Origin: Clostridiaceae bacterium
GTDB lineage: Bacteria; Bacillota_A; Clostridia; Clostridiales; Clostridiaceae
Assembly: GCA_029256485.1 (NCBI GenBank)
Contig: JAQSXU010000002.1
Span: 173,417 to 237,416 of the forward strand
Reading direction: 5' to 3'
DNA: 64,000 bases
Shown piece after piece: positions 45,179 to 53,441 of this stretch (within the stretch, counting starts at the first letter, position 1; every line of letters starts with the position of its first letter). The notes under the pieces were generated by a model. It saw only the letters and a list, made by a program, of their open reading frames with translations. It made no database searches and was not told where the DNA came from. A program made the translations under genes and the position numbers.

Positions 45179-45424
45179 ATGAAAAAGTCATGGCATAAAT
45201 TTTTGCTGCTATCCATAATTGCTTTGTTATTTTTGCTGGCAGGATGTAGTAAAAAATCAGCTGTACTGTCTAATTCAAATAAGCCGGCTGCTTCAATAGA
45301 TAATACAAATGCAAGTATGAAGGAAATATCAAATACAATTGATAAATTGGATAATACATTGAATTCTTTAAATGACAGCAGAGAAATAAACAATGCTGAA
45401 TCTTTAGTAAATAATATTAAATAA
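45179..45424 (+). CDS. small lipoprotein
   Basis: An 81-residue protein with a Lys-rich start, a hydrophobic core LLLSIIALLFLLAGC and a lipobox with Cys, so it is predicted to be lipid-anchored after cleavage. The mature part is Ser/Asn-rich and helical (EISNTIDKLDNTLNSLN). The ATG at 45179 lies 12 bases after AGGAGG; an in-frame TTG at 45173 is an alternative start that keeps the signal. Divergent from the response regulator. No homologue recognised. Confidence 0.72.
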   Translation: MKKSWHKFLLLSIIALLFLLAGCSKKSAVLSNSNKPAASIDNTNASMKEISNTIDKLDNTLNSLNDSREINNAESLVNNIK

Positions 45425-45440
45425 TAAGGAGAGATTAGTT

Positions 45441-46043
45441 ATGAAACCAATAAAAATGAAAATTATTTCTTTTTTTGCAGCTGCTACTCTATTTATTCCA
45501 ATGGCATCTGTTAATGCAGCACCATTAGACACCAATACTGTTAAGTTTGGAAATGGTCTGTTAAATCAGCAGAAAAATATTGAAGCTAAAAAAGAAAAAA
45601 CTGATGCTAAAGCTATAATTAAAACAAAGAAGGATACAATAAAGCAGAATCATGAAACCAATGCCTCTTTGGCAAAGGAAATATCAACTAAAAAGGCATC
45701 TATAAAGGCCATGATAAAAGATATAACTTCTAATAAAAAGCAATTATCTTCAGATGATTTGACAAAAGCTCAAGCACAAATTAAAGTTATTCAAGATGAT
45801 ATAACTGCATTGGAAAACACCAAAGGTACTATAAAACAGGACTTTGATAAGTTCAAACAGGATATGAAAGCCAAGAGTTATACAACTGCTGAAGCTGATT
45901 TAGATAGCATTATATCCATACAAAATACCAGAACAAAAGAATTAAATAAATTAAGCGGAGATTTAGACACATTGATTAATATACTTAAAAATGCATCTGC
46001 TGCTTCTTCAACATCCTCGGATACGGCAGCACCAGCATTATAA
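45441..46043 (+). CDS. secreted coiled-coil protein
   Basis: A 200-residue protein with a signal peptide cleaved after ASVNA. The mature part is Lys/Asp/Thr-rich and strongly helical, with coiled-coil-like segments about residues 45-180 (for example LAKEISTKKASIKAMIKD), and a Ser/Ala-rich tail. It starts 16 bases after the lipoprotein stop with GGAGAG upstream. It is reminiscent in size and helical character of periplasmic Spy/CpxP proteins, but there is no clear LTxxQ motif, so only a structural analogy is made. Confidence 0.68.
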   Translation: MKPIKMKIISFFAAATLFIPMASVNAAPLDTNTVKFGNGLLNQQKNIEAKKEKTDAKAIIKTKKDTIKQNHETNASLAKEISTKKASIKAMIKDITSNKKQLSSDDLTKAQAQIKVIQDDITALENTKGTIKQDFDKFKQDMKAKSYTTAEADLDSIISIQNTRTKELNKLSGDLDTLINILKNASAASSTSSDTAAPAL

Positions 46044-46055
46044 TATAAACATAAA

Positions 46056-46088
46056 AAAATCTAAGGATACCTTTTATCCTTAGATTTT
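46056..46088. terminator. bidirectional terminator
   Basis: Perfect arms AAAATCTAAGGATA and TATCCTTAGATTTT between the secreted protein gene and the convergent permease. Confidence 0.88.
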
Positions 46089-46092
46089 ATCT

Positions 46093-47499
46093 TTACGCAA
46101 TTCTCTCTGATTTCTCTGCTTGTTCCTCATTTTGCAAAACGCTGTGTTTCCTTCCATAAAGAAAATATGCTGCTAAGCCTATGGCAAGCCAAATTATGAA
46201 ACCTATCCAGGTTTTCAACCTCAATCTGCTTAAAAGAATTATGCAGCATGCTATAGATATTATTGGAGTGTAAGGCACCCCGGGAGTTTTAAATACTCTA
46301 TTAAAATCAGGCATTGTTTTTCTAAGTACTATTACTGCTGCAGATACTACTGCAAATCCTATTAAAGTTCCTATACTTAAGAATTGTACAATAAGATCAA
46401 GTGGTACAAAACCTGCAATCAATCCAGCCACAGCACCTGTGATAATAGTTGAAATATATGGTGTTTTCTGTGTTCTGTGAATTTTTGAAAATATTTTTGG
46501 TAAAAGACCATCTCTGGACATAACCATAAATATTCTAACCTGTCCGTATAGCACCACCATTAATGTGGAAAACATTCCAAATATAGCTCCAGTTCCAACT
46601 AAGGCTGCTCCCCAGTTAATGCCAACACTTGCCAATGCACCCGGAACAGCATTTTCTGAAATTATTTCCTTGTATGGAACCATTCCTGTAAGTACAAATG
46701 CCACTAATACATAAAGTAATGTTACTACTGCTAAACAAATTATTAGTCCTGCTGGTATATCCTTTTTAGGATTTTCAGCTTCCTCTGCTGCTGTTGATAT
46801 AGCATCAAATCCTATATAAGAGAAAAATATAGTGGCAGTACCTGCAAAAATTCCCTTAAAACCAAGTGGTGCAAAAGGACGATAATTGGCAGGATTTATA
46901 TGAGAAAATCCCAATGCTAAAAAAATGATAATGATAGAAACCTTTACTGCTACAATTATATTGTTAAGCCTAGCACTTTCTTTCATTCCATAGCATAAAA
47001 TTGAAGTTATCAAAACAATTACAAGTATTGCAGGCAAGTCTAATATGCCGCCTTTACTAGGTGATTCAGTAATTGCTGTTGGAAGTGTAATACCAAATGA
47101 TTTCAAAATGCCCACAAAGGTTCCAGACCAGCCTGATGCCACTGCACTGCATGCAACTAAATATTCTGCTGTGAGACACCACCCTATTATCATAGCCACT
47201 ATTTCACCAAAAACTATATAGGCGTATGAATATGTGCTGCCAGCCACAGGAAACATGGTTGAAAGTTCACAATAGCATAATGCGCAGAGACATGCCACAA
47301 TGCCAGCTAAAACAAATGAAATAATTACCGCAGGCCCTGCTAAATGTGCTCCTTCCCCAGTTGCCACAAATATTCCTACTCCTAAAACTGCTCCAATACC
47401 AAAGGCTGCAATATCTTTAGCTTTAAGATTTTTTTTCAAATCCGTTTTTCTTGCACCTTCTAATATTTGTTCAACTGATTTTTTTTTAAAAATGTCCAT
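46093..47499 (-). CDS. APC family amino acid permease
   Basis: A 468-residue, about 12-helix permease of the YfnA/cationic amino acid transporter (CAT) type. Helix 1 reads IAAFGIGAVLGVGIFVATGEGA, and later VAGSTYSYAYIVFGEIVA, FFSYIGFDAISTAAEEAENP and ARIFMVMSRDGLLP-like segments (VRIFMVMSRDGLLPKIF). Substrate unknown. AGGAGG lies before the ATG. Single-gene unit; a 150-base AT-rich gap separates it from rsgA. Confidence 0.9.
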   Translation of the reverse strand: MDIFKKKSVEQILEGARKTDLKKNLKAKDIAAFGIGAVLGVGIFVATGEGAHLAGPAVIISFVLAGIVACLCALCYCELSTMFPVAGSTYSYAYIVFGEIVAMIIGWCLTAEYLVACSAVASGWSGTFVGILKSFGITLPTAITESPSKGGILDLPAILVIVLITSILCYGMKESARLNNIIVAVKVSIIIIFLALGFSHINPANYRPFAPLGFKGIFAGTATIFFSYIGFDAISTAAEEAENPKKDIPAGLIICLAVVTLLYVLVAFVLTGMVPYKEIISENAVPGALASVGINWGAALVGTGAIFGMFSTLMVVLYGQVRIFMVMSRDGLLPKIFSKIHRTQKTPYISTIITGAVAGLIAGFVPLDLIVQFLSIGTLIGFAVVSAAVIVLRKTMPDFNRVFKTPGVPYTPIISIACCIILLSRLRLKTWIGFIIWLAIGLAAYFLYGRKHSVLQNEEQAEKSERIA

Positions 47500-47649
47500 T
47501 TATAAGTCCTCCTTAGTAAGTCCATTTGAGCAAACTACATAAAAGCACTATTTTATATTTTCTTTTATTTAAATATTTAATTCATAAATAGTTTTACCCG
47601 ATTCCTCAATTTCATGTTGTAAATTTTAGTTTGTATTTCATTTATAAAA

Positions 47650-48723
47650 TTAATATTTTACTTTTCTATTTGATTTATTTCTTTTGATTATATCTTTTTT
47701 ATATTTATTAGCCTCTCTTTTATCCAGTTTTCTTTTCATAAACTCCGCTTCTCTTTGTAATTTAACATAATTTAAATATCTTTCTAAAGTGATTTCACCT
47801 TTATCAATGGCTTCTCTAACTGCACAGCCTGGTTCGGCTTCATGCTGGCAGTTGGAGAACTTACACATTTTAGAAAGCTCATCAATATCAGAAAATGAGC
47901 TTTCAATACCTGCCTCATTGTCCAGAACATGTAATTCTCTCATTCCAGGAGTATCTATTACAACCCCTCCTTCAGGCAGTACCACCATTTCTCTATGAGT
48001 GGTTGTATGTCTTCCTTTGTCATTTTCTCCTATATCTCCGGTATCAAGTACATTACTGCCGCAGAGATTATTAATCAAAGTAGATTTTCCTACACCTGAA
48101 GAACCAATGAATGCCGCAGTTATTCCTGTTTTCATATATGTTTTTATATTATTTACTCCTAAATTTTCAACATTGCTAGTAACAACCACATCAATTCCAA
48201 TGGCGCTTCTTCTTGCATCATTAACCTTTGTTTCATAATCGGGGTATAAATCAGCTTTTGTAAGCACTACTACAGGAACTGCTCCACTATCCCATGCAAC
48301 GCTTATATATCTTTCCATTCTTCTTAAATTAAAATTATTATTTAAGGACATGCAGATAAATAAAATATCTATATTAGCTGCAACTATTTGTGATTCAAAA
48401 TTATCTCCAGCTTCTTTCCTAGAAAATTTGCTTTTTCTGGTAATAATGTGCTGAATTACAGCTTCTCCATTTGTTTCATTATTTCTGTCTAAAACCACCC
48501 AATCGCCTACAGCTGGAAAATCATCCTTGCCTATTGCGTTATAAAACATTTTACCATTGATTTTTCCATGGACTGGTCCTTGTTCTGTATCAATAAGATA
48601 TAAATTTTTATATTGAATGGAAACTCTTCCTAAGTGATGTTCTCCTTTATTAAAGTTATTATTAAATTCCTCTGCTATTTTTTCATTTAACCCTAATTCT
48701 TTTAATGTATAATTTTTATTCAT
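47650..48723 (-). CDS. rsgA: ribosome small subunit-dependent GTPase A (long form)
   Basis: A 357-residue circularly permuted GTPase that checks 30S subunit maturation. OB-fold N-terminus with GPVHGKINGKMFYNA, G4 VVLTKADLYP, then G1 GSSGVGKSTLINNL, G2/G3 with KGRHTTTHREM and DTPGMREL, and a C-terminal zinc site SNCQHEAEPGCAVREA. Longer than the usual ~290-residue RsgA; probably a paralogue. The start is the ATG at 48723, 6 bases after GGAGG, and the frame above it runs through the leader hairpin. Confidence 0.93.
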   Translation of the reverse strand: MNKNYTLKELGLNEKIAEEFNNNFNKGEHHLGRVSIQYKNLYLIDTEQGPVHGKINGKMFYNAIGKDDFPAVGDWVVLDRNNETNGEAVIQHIITRKSKFSRKEAGDNFESQIVAANIDILFICMSLNNNFNLRRMERYISVAWDSGAVPVVVLTKADLYPDYETKVNDARRSAIGIDVVVTSNVENLGVNNIKTYMKTGITAAFIGSSGVGKSTLINNLCGSNVLDTGDIGENDKGRHTTTHREMVVLPEGGVVIDTPGMRELHVLDNEAGIESSFSDIDELSKMCKFSNCQHEAEPGCAVREAIDKGEITLERYLNYVKLQREAEFMKRKLDKREANKYKKDIIKRNKSNRKVKY

Positions 48724-48754
48724 TATTTTCCTCCATAAATTAATTTTTTGCATA

Positions 48755-48798
48755 AAAATACCCGGAATACTTGTTTAATCAAACTTACTACTCCAGGT
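48755..48798 (-). terminator. leader terminator (attenuator) upstream of rsgA
   Basis: On the minus strand ACCTGGAGTA (48798-48789) pairs with TATTCCGGGT (48769-48760) in a 10-pair stem with an inner GTTT/AAAC stem, then a T5 run. It lies just before the rsgA ribosome-binding site, so it would stop most transcripts before the gene. An alternative pairing with 48866-48855 is possible. Confidence 0.6.
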
Positions 48799-48839
48799 GA
48801 ATTTACAAATTAATTATAGAATTATCCTATTATACATTA

Positions 48840-48911
48840 TTACATTATAAAAATCCCCGGAGCAGTCTTATTAAAATATACTTTATTAGATACGATTATT
48901 AAATTTATCAT
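48840..48911 (-). CDS. 23-residue leader peptide of rsgA
   Basis: AAAGGAGTGG lies 5 bases before an ATG (48911) opening a 23-codon ORF that starts MINLIIVSNKVYF and contains NKTAPGIFIM before the stop. The bases coding TAPG (48866-48855) can pair for 11 bases with the left arm of the downstream terminator (48787-48799), giving a mutually exclusive antiterminator. Its size, RBS strength and location match a translation-coupled attenuation leader. The ORF is too short to be judged by codon bias. Confidence 0.5.
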   Translation of the reverse strand: MINLIIVSNKVYFNKTAPGIFIM

Positions 48912-49004
48912 AAAACACCACTCCTTTCATAAACATGAATTTATTGTACCATAATTATTTAATAATATCCATAGTTATTTTGATTTTGCTAATTATTTAC
49001 CATG

Positions 49005-51152
49005 TCAACTCCTCATGCATTTGTTTCTTCCAAGTTTCTTTGCATTATATAAAGCAGCATCTGCCATAACCAGCAGATTTCTTATGTTTTCTGAATTGGA
49101 TGGAATAACAGTAGCAGTTCCTAAGGATATGGTAACAATGTTACAAACCTTGGAAAAGCAATGAGGATATTGTGCATTTGTTACCTTACTCCTTACAAAT
49201 TCAGCAAAAGCTTCAACTTCTTCTTCACTTTCATTTGGAATGATTATGCAAAATTCGTCTCCACCATATCTGGTTACAAAATAGTTTTTTCTTAATGAAC
49301 TTTTCAATATATCTGCAATAAACTTAATACACTTGTCTCCTTCCATATGACCATAGTTATCATTAAATTCTTTAAAATAATCTATGTCCACTAAAATCAA
49401 AGATAAGTTTTTACCACTGTTCTTTAACTCTTCCCAGGTATTTTCAATATATTTCAGAAAACTTCTTCTGTTTGGAATGCCTGTAAGTTCATCATTGTCT
49501 GCCAGAAAATTTAACTTTTTATTTAATTTCTCACTTACCTCTATTTCCTTCTTCAGTTCTGATAAACTCATGGCATTTGTCAATGCTATAGAGGCATAAG
49601 AGCTTATAGCTCTAATTATTCTTACATAATAGTCTATGAAAAAGTCCTTTTCATAACTTTGAATGGTTAAAATTCCAATTTTTTTATTATTATATACTAA
49701 AGGACAATATAATAAAGAATTAGTTTTATTTCCCTTTAGAAGTTTATTTTCTGCAGGCTTAAATTCAAGCTGTATATATTTATTAAAATCTTTTTCTACA
49801 TCGTTAATTACTATAATTTCATTATTTCTTAAGCAATAAGCAGCAAAGCTGTTTTTATCATCCAGCTTTACAGGAGGGAAATTAACCGGGTTCCCTTTAT
49901 CAGTAAAGTAATTATAAGAAATACTATCCGCTTCTTCATTGTAAAATCCAATTCCAAAACTATCTACCTTAAAAAATTTCTCTAGGGCACTTAATAAGTA
50001 CTGAAAGATTATTTCTGTATCCGCAGTGGATGCAATCTTATGACCCAGCTCATCAATTATTGCTAAATTTTTAATGGTTTCCTCCAATTTTCTATTATTG
50101 CTTTGAAGTGTCTCTTTCTCTCTATTAATCAGGTTAAGTTTTTTTCTTATGGAAATGCTTCTTGAAATAGCCATATGTCTATTTTCTTCTATTTTTTTCT
50201 CATAGTCAGCAAACAATTTGTAAAATTGAAAGGCTTTATTTTCATCTATTTTTTCATAAACCTGTGCTAAATTAAGGCACACATCTGTTATTTTAGCTAG
50301 ATTTCCTTGGTTTACAGATATATCATAGGCCTTTAGCAAAAAGTCTATGGCATCTTTATATTTACCCATATTCATGAGAAAATCACCGTAACTTAGCAGC
50401 ACTTCAATTTGCAGATAATAGTACTCATATTTTTTTGTATACTCCAAAGCCTTTTCATAGTATTCCCTGGCTAATTCATTATTATTTAATTTGCTGTGTA
50501 CCTGAGCCAAATCCTTATACACTTCAGGAACTGCATAGTAATTTTTATATTTAATTAAAACTTCTAAGGCTTTATTTGCATAATCTAAAGCCTTATTATA
50601 ATCCTTTAAATAATAATAAGTATCGGAAAGATTAACTAAAACGGAACCACTTGTAATTTTAAAATCATTTTCCTTATCAATATTATAGCTTCTGAAGTAA
50701 TACTCGCTGGCCCTTTTGTACTCCTTTATATATTTATATATTTCACCTATATTATTCAGGGCACCTGCCATACTTATATTGCCAGGTATATTTTCTTCTA
50801 TCTCCAGTGTTTTTAAATAATAATCAAAAGCATTTTCATAGTCATTTAGGTCAAAATATATATTTCCCATCCATCTATATGCATTGGCTTTTTCCTGAAG
50901 CATATCATATTTTTCAAAGATTTCAATGGAACTTAGAAGACAATCTATACCTTCAGAATAATTACTGGAAAATGAGTGAATATTACCCATTAAAGATAAG
51001 CATATACCTTTTTCCTTTTCAAAATTATTTTTCTGGCATATGTCTATTACTTTTTCACATAAATTTAAAGCTTCTGAAGAATCATAAAATTTTTTCTTTG
51101 ATATTTTCTTCAACAAATTTTTAACTTCAGCCAATGAATATTTGTTTTCCAT
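49005..51152 (-). CDS. TPR-GAF-GGDEF diguanylate cyclase
   Basis: A 715-residue soluble protein. TPR repeats fill residues 1-330 (for example GDFLMNMGKYKDAIDFLLKAY and the NNELAREYYEKALEYTKK repeat), followed by a GAF-like domain around 360-530 and a GGDEF domain from 545. The active loop RYGGDEF is intact near residue 630, so c-di-GMP synthesis is expected. The RxxD inhibitory site is degenerate (RKNY). No membrane segment or EAL domain. AGAAGGG precedes the ATG. The signal is unknown and likely reaches it through TPR partners. Confidence 0.92.
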   Translation of the reverse strand: MENKYSLAEVKNLLKKISKKKFYDSSEALNLCEKVIDICQKNNFEKEKGICLSLMGNIHSFSSNYSEGIDCLLSSIEIFEKYDMLQEKANAYRWMGNIYFDLNDYENAFDYYLKTLEIEENIPGNISMAGALNNIGEIYKYIKEYKRASEYYFRSYNIDKENDFKITSGSVLVNLSDTYYYLKDYNKALDYANKALEVLIKYKNYYAVPEVYKDLAQVHSKLNNNELAREYYEKALEYTKKYEYYYLQIEVLLSYGDFLMNMGKYKDAIDFLLKAYDISVNQGNLAKITDVCLNLAQVYEKIDENKAFQFYKLFADYEKKIEENRHMAISRSISIRKKLNLINREKETLQSNNRKLEETIKNLAIIDELGHKIASTADTEIIFQYLLSALEKFFKVDSFGIGFYNEEADSISYNYFTDKGNPVNFPPVKLDDKNSFAAYCLRNNEIIVINDVEKDFNKYIQLEFKPAENKLLKGNKTNSLLYCPLVYNNKKIGILTIQSYEKDFFIDYYVRIIRAISSYASIALTNAMSLSELKKEIEVSEKLNKKLNFLADNDELTGIPNRRSFLKYIENTWEELKNSGKNLSLILVDIDYFKEFNDNYGHMEGDKCIKFIADILKSSLRKNYFVTRYGGDEFCIIIPNESEEEVEAFAEFVRSKVTNAQYPHCFSKVCNIVTISLGTATVIPSNSENIRNLLVMADAALYNAKKLGRNKCMRS

Positions 51153-51269
51153 ATTTAATCCCTTCTAAGTGTTAAATAAAATAGAAATTAAAAATACATA
51201 TACATTTATGATAATTCTACATATTAATACAAAATCCTTTATAAAATTCAGCTTTCTATTATTTTTGTT

Positions 51270-52553
51270 TTATTTAAAGATACGAATAACAGACTCCACC
51301 TTATTTACTGCATCTAAAAGCTGTATTTCTTCTAATGATTTATTTATACTTTCTTCTAATGAGCCATGTGTTATGAAAACAAGTGAAACATCATCTTCTT
51401 TGTTAACTTCCTGATTTACAGTCAAAATACTTACTTTATTGGAACCAAATATTACTGTTATTTCTCCCAGCACACCAGGTTTATCCTTCACATTAAGTCT
51501 AATATAAAACTCACTGGGAATTTTGCCGGCATTTCTAACTTTTTTAATAGGTGCACTGCTTTTTATGCCTGTTACATTAAGCTGTTCCAAATTATTTCTC
51601 AATATTGAAATTATGTCTCCAACCACAGCGCTTCCTGTTGGCAGATCTCCGGCTCCTCTTCCATACAGCATTAAATCTCCTACAGCATTTCCTTTAATAA
51701 ATATTGCATTAAAAGAATCATTTACGTTAGCCAGCGGGTGGATCTTAGGTATCATAGCTGGATGTACACTAAGCTCTAATTCATTATCCTCTTCCTTGCC
51801 TATAGCCAGAAGCTTTATTACATAACCAAAGCGTTTTGCATAATCCACATCTACTGCCTTTATATTGCTTATACCTTCCCTGTAAATGGATTCAACACTT
51901 ACCCTGGTACCAAAGGCCAATGAAGCCATGATTGCCAATTTATATGCCACATCATAGCCTTCCACATCTGATGTTGGATCTGCCTCAGCAAAGCCTTTAT
52001 CCTGTGCTTCCTTTAATGCTTTATTAAAATCCATACCTTCTAGAGTCATCTTAGTCAGTATGTAGTTTGTAGTTCCATTTACAATCCCTATTAATTGCTG
52101 AATTTTATTTGCAGTAAGGCTTTCGTTTATTTCTCTTATTATTGGGATACCGCCGCCAACACTTGCCTCATAGTAAAACAAAATACCCTCTTCATCTGCT
52201 GCGTTAAATAGTTCTTCACCTTGAGTAGCAAGTACAAGCTTATTTGCTGTTACAACATGCTTTTTATGTTTCATAGCCATGAGCATGTATTCCAGGGCAG
52301 GTTCTGCACCACCTATGAGTTCAACCACTATTTTTATATCCTCATCATTAATTATTTCATTAAAATCCGTTGTAAGAAGGTCCTTTGGAACATTAAGATC
52401 CCTGTGTTTTGATATGTCCCTTACCAATATTTTTGATACTTCAATTTCATATCCTGAACGTTTCATTATTTCATTTTTATTTGTGTTTAATATCCTCCAA
52501 ACACCCATTCCAACATTTCCAAGACCTAGTAAAGCAATTTTAACTTTATTCAT
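51270..52553 (-). CDS. hom: homoserine dehydrogenase
   Basis: A 427-residue enzyme reducing aspartate semialdehyde to homoserine. NAD(P) loop ALLGLGNVGMGVWRIL, then IVNGTTNYILTKMTLEGMDF, the Lys in FAEADPTSDVEGYDVAYKL, and a C-terminal ACT domain (residues 350-427, IRLNVKDKPGVLGEIT) for feedback control. Last gene of thrC-thrB-hom; its ATG follows the thrB stop by 1 base. Confidence 0.97.
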   Translation of the reverse strand: MNKVKIALLGLGNVGMGVWRILNTNKNEIMKRSGYEIEVSKILVRDISKHRDLNVPKDLLTTDFNEIINDEDIKIVVELIGGAEPALEYMLMAMKHKKHVVTANKLVLATQGEELFNAADEEGILFYYEASVGGGIPIIREINESLTANKIQQLIGIVNGTTNYILTKMTLEGMDFNKALKEAQDKGFAEADPTSDVEGYDVAYKLAIMASLAFGTRVSVESIYREGISNIKAVDVDYAKRFGYVIKLLAIGKEEDNELELSVHPAMIPKIHPLANVNDSFNAIFIKGNAVGDLMLYGRGAGDLPTGSAVVGDIISILRNNLEQLNVTGIKSSAPIKKVRNAGKIPSEFYIRLNVKDKPGVLGEITVIFGSNKVSILTVNQEVNKEDDVSLVFITHGSLEESINKSLEEIQLLDAVNKVESVIRIFK

Positions 52554-52554
52554 T

Positions 52555-53433
52555 TTAATACGCAGCCCCTTCCCTATCTACTACTAATTCTTTTATTGTC
52601 CACTTTTTGCTTAATTCTTTTAAAAATCTATCCATTTCACATTTAAAATCATTATCTGTGATATCCAATATGGTCATTATTGTTGGACCAGCACCGCTTA
52701 GGAAAACCCCTAAGGAATTTAACTCCTTTGCTTTTTTTACAATGTCATCATAATTTTCAATTAGTTTGCTCCTGTAGTCCTCATGCAGTTTATCCTGGCA
52801 TCCTATAGAAATAAGCTTAGAATTTCCGCTTATTAAAGCACTTAATAGCATGGATACTCTTCCTACATTAAAAGTGCCGTGGTTAAAAGGTATTTCCTTT
52901 GGCAAAACACTTCTTGCTTCTGAAGTAGATAATTTAAATTCAGGAATAACTGCTGTGAATTTCAGATTATTTGATATATTTATTTTGTCATAATAAACAT
53001 GATCTTCATCTAAAATTGAAACCACCATGCCTCCAAGTAATGCTGGAGCTATATTGTCAGGGTGCCCTTCCATTGAAGTTGCAATTTTTAAAATTTCGCT
53101 TTTATTTAAATCTGCACCTGAAATTTTACTGGCTCCAATTACTCCGCCTAAAATACATGCCGCGCTGCTTCCCAGGCCCCTTGAAATAGGTATGCTGCAA
53201 TTCATGGTTATTTTAATTCCCTTTGGACAATAGGATATAATTTCAAAGGTTTTTTTCATGGCCTTATATACTAAATTTTCTTCATTAGCATATTGTTTTT
53301 CACAGCCTTCAATAACCAGTCCGCTTTCTATTTCCTCTATAGAATAATTATTATATAAATTAAGAGCTATACCAAGGCAGTCAAAACCGGGTCCCATATT
53401 TGCACTAGTTGCTGGAATTCTTATATTAGCCAT
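52555..53433 (-). CDS. thrB: homoserine kinase
   Basis: A 292-residue GHMP kinase phosphorylating homoserine. ATP motif PISRGLGSSAACILGGV, N-terminal RIPATSANMGPGFDCLGIAL and C-terminal GVFLSGAGPTIM are all present. It lies between thrC and hom. AGGTGAGC precedes the ATG. Confidence 0.97.
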   Translation of the reverse strand: MANIRIPATSANMGPGFDCLGIALNLYNNYSIEEIESGLVIEGCEKQYANEENLVYKAMKKTFEIISYCPKGIKITMNCSIPISRGLGSSAACILGGVIGASKISGADLNKSEILKIATSMEGHPDNIAPALLGGMVVSILDEDHVYYDKINISNNLKFTAVIPEFKLSTSEARSVLPKEIPFNHGTFNVGRVSMLLSALISGNSKLISIGCQDKLHEDYRSKLIENYDDIVKKAKELNSLGVFLSGAGPTIMTILDITDNDFKCEMDRFLKELSKKWTIKELVVDREGAAY

Positions 53434-53441
53434 TTGCTCAC

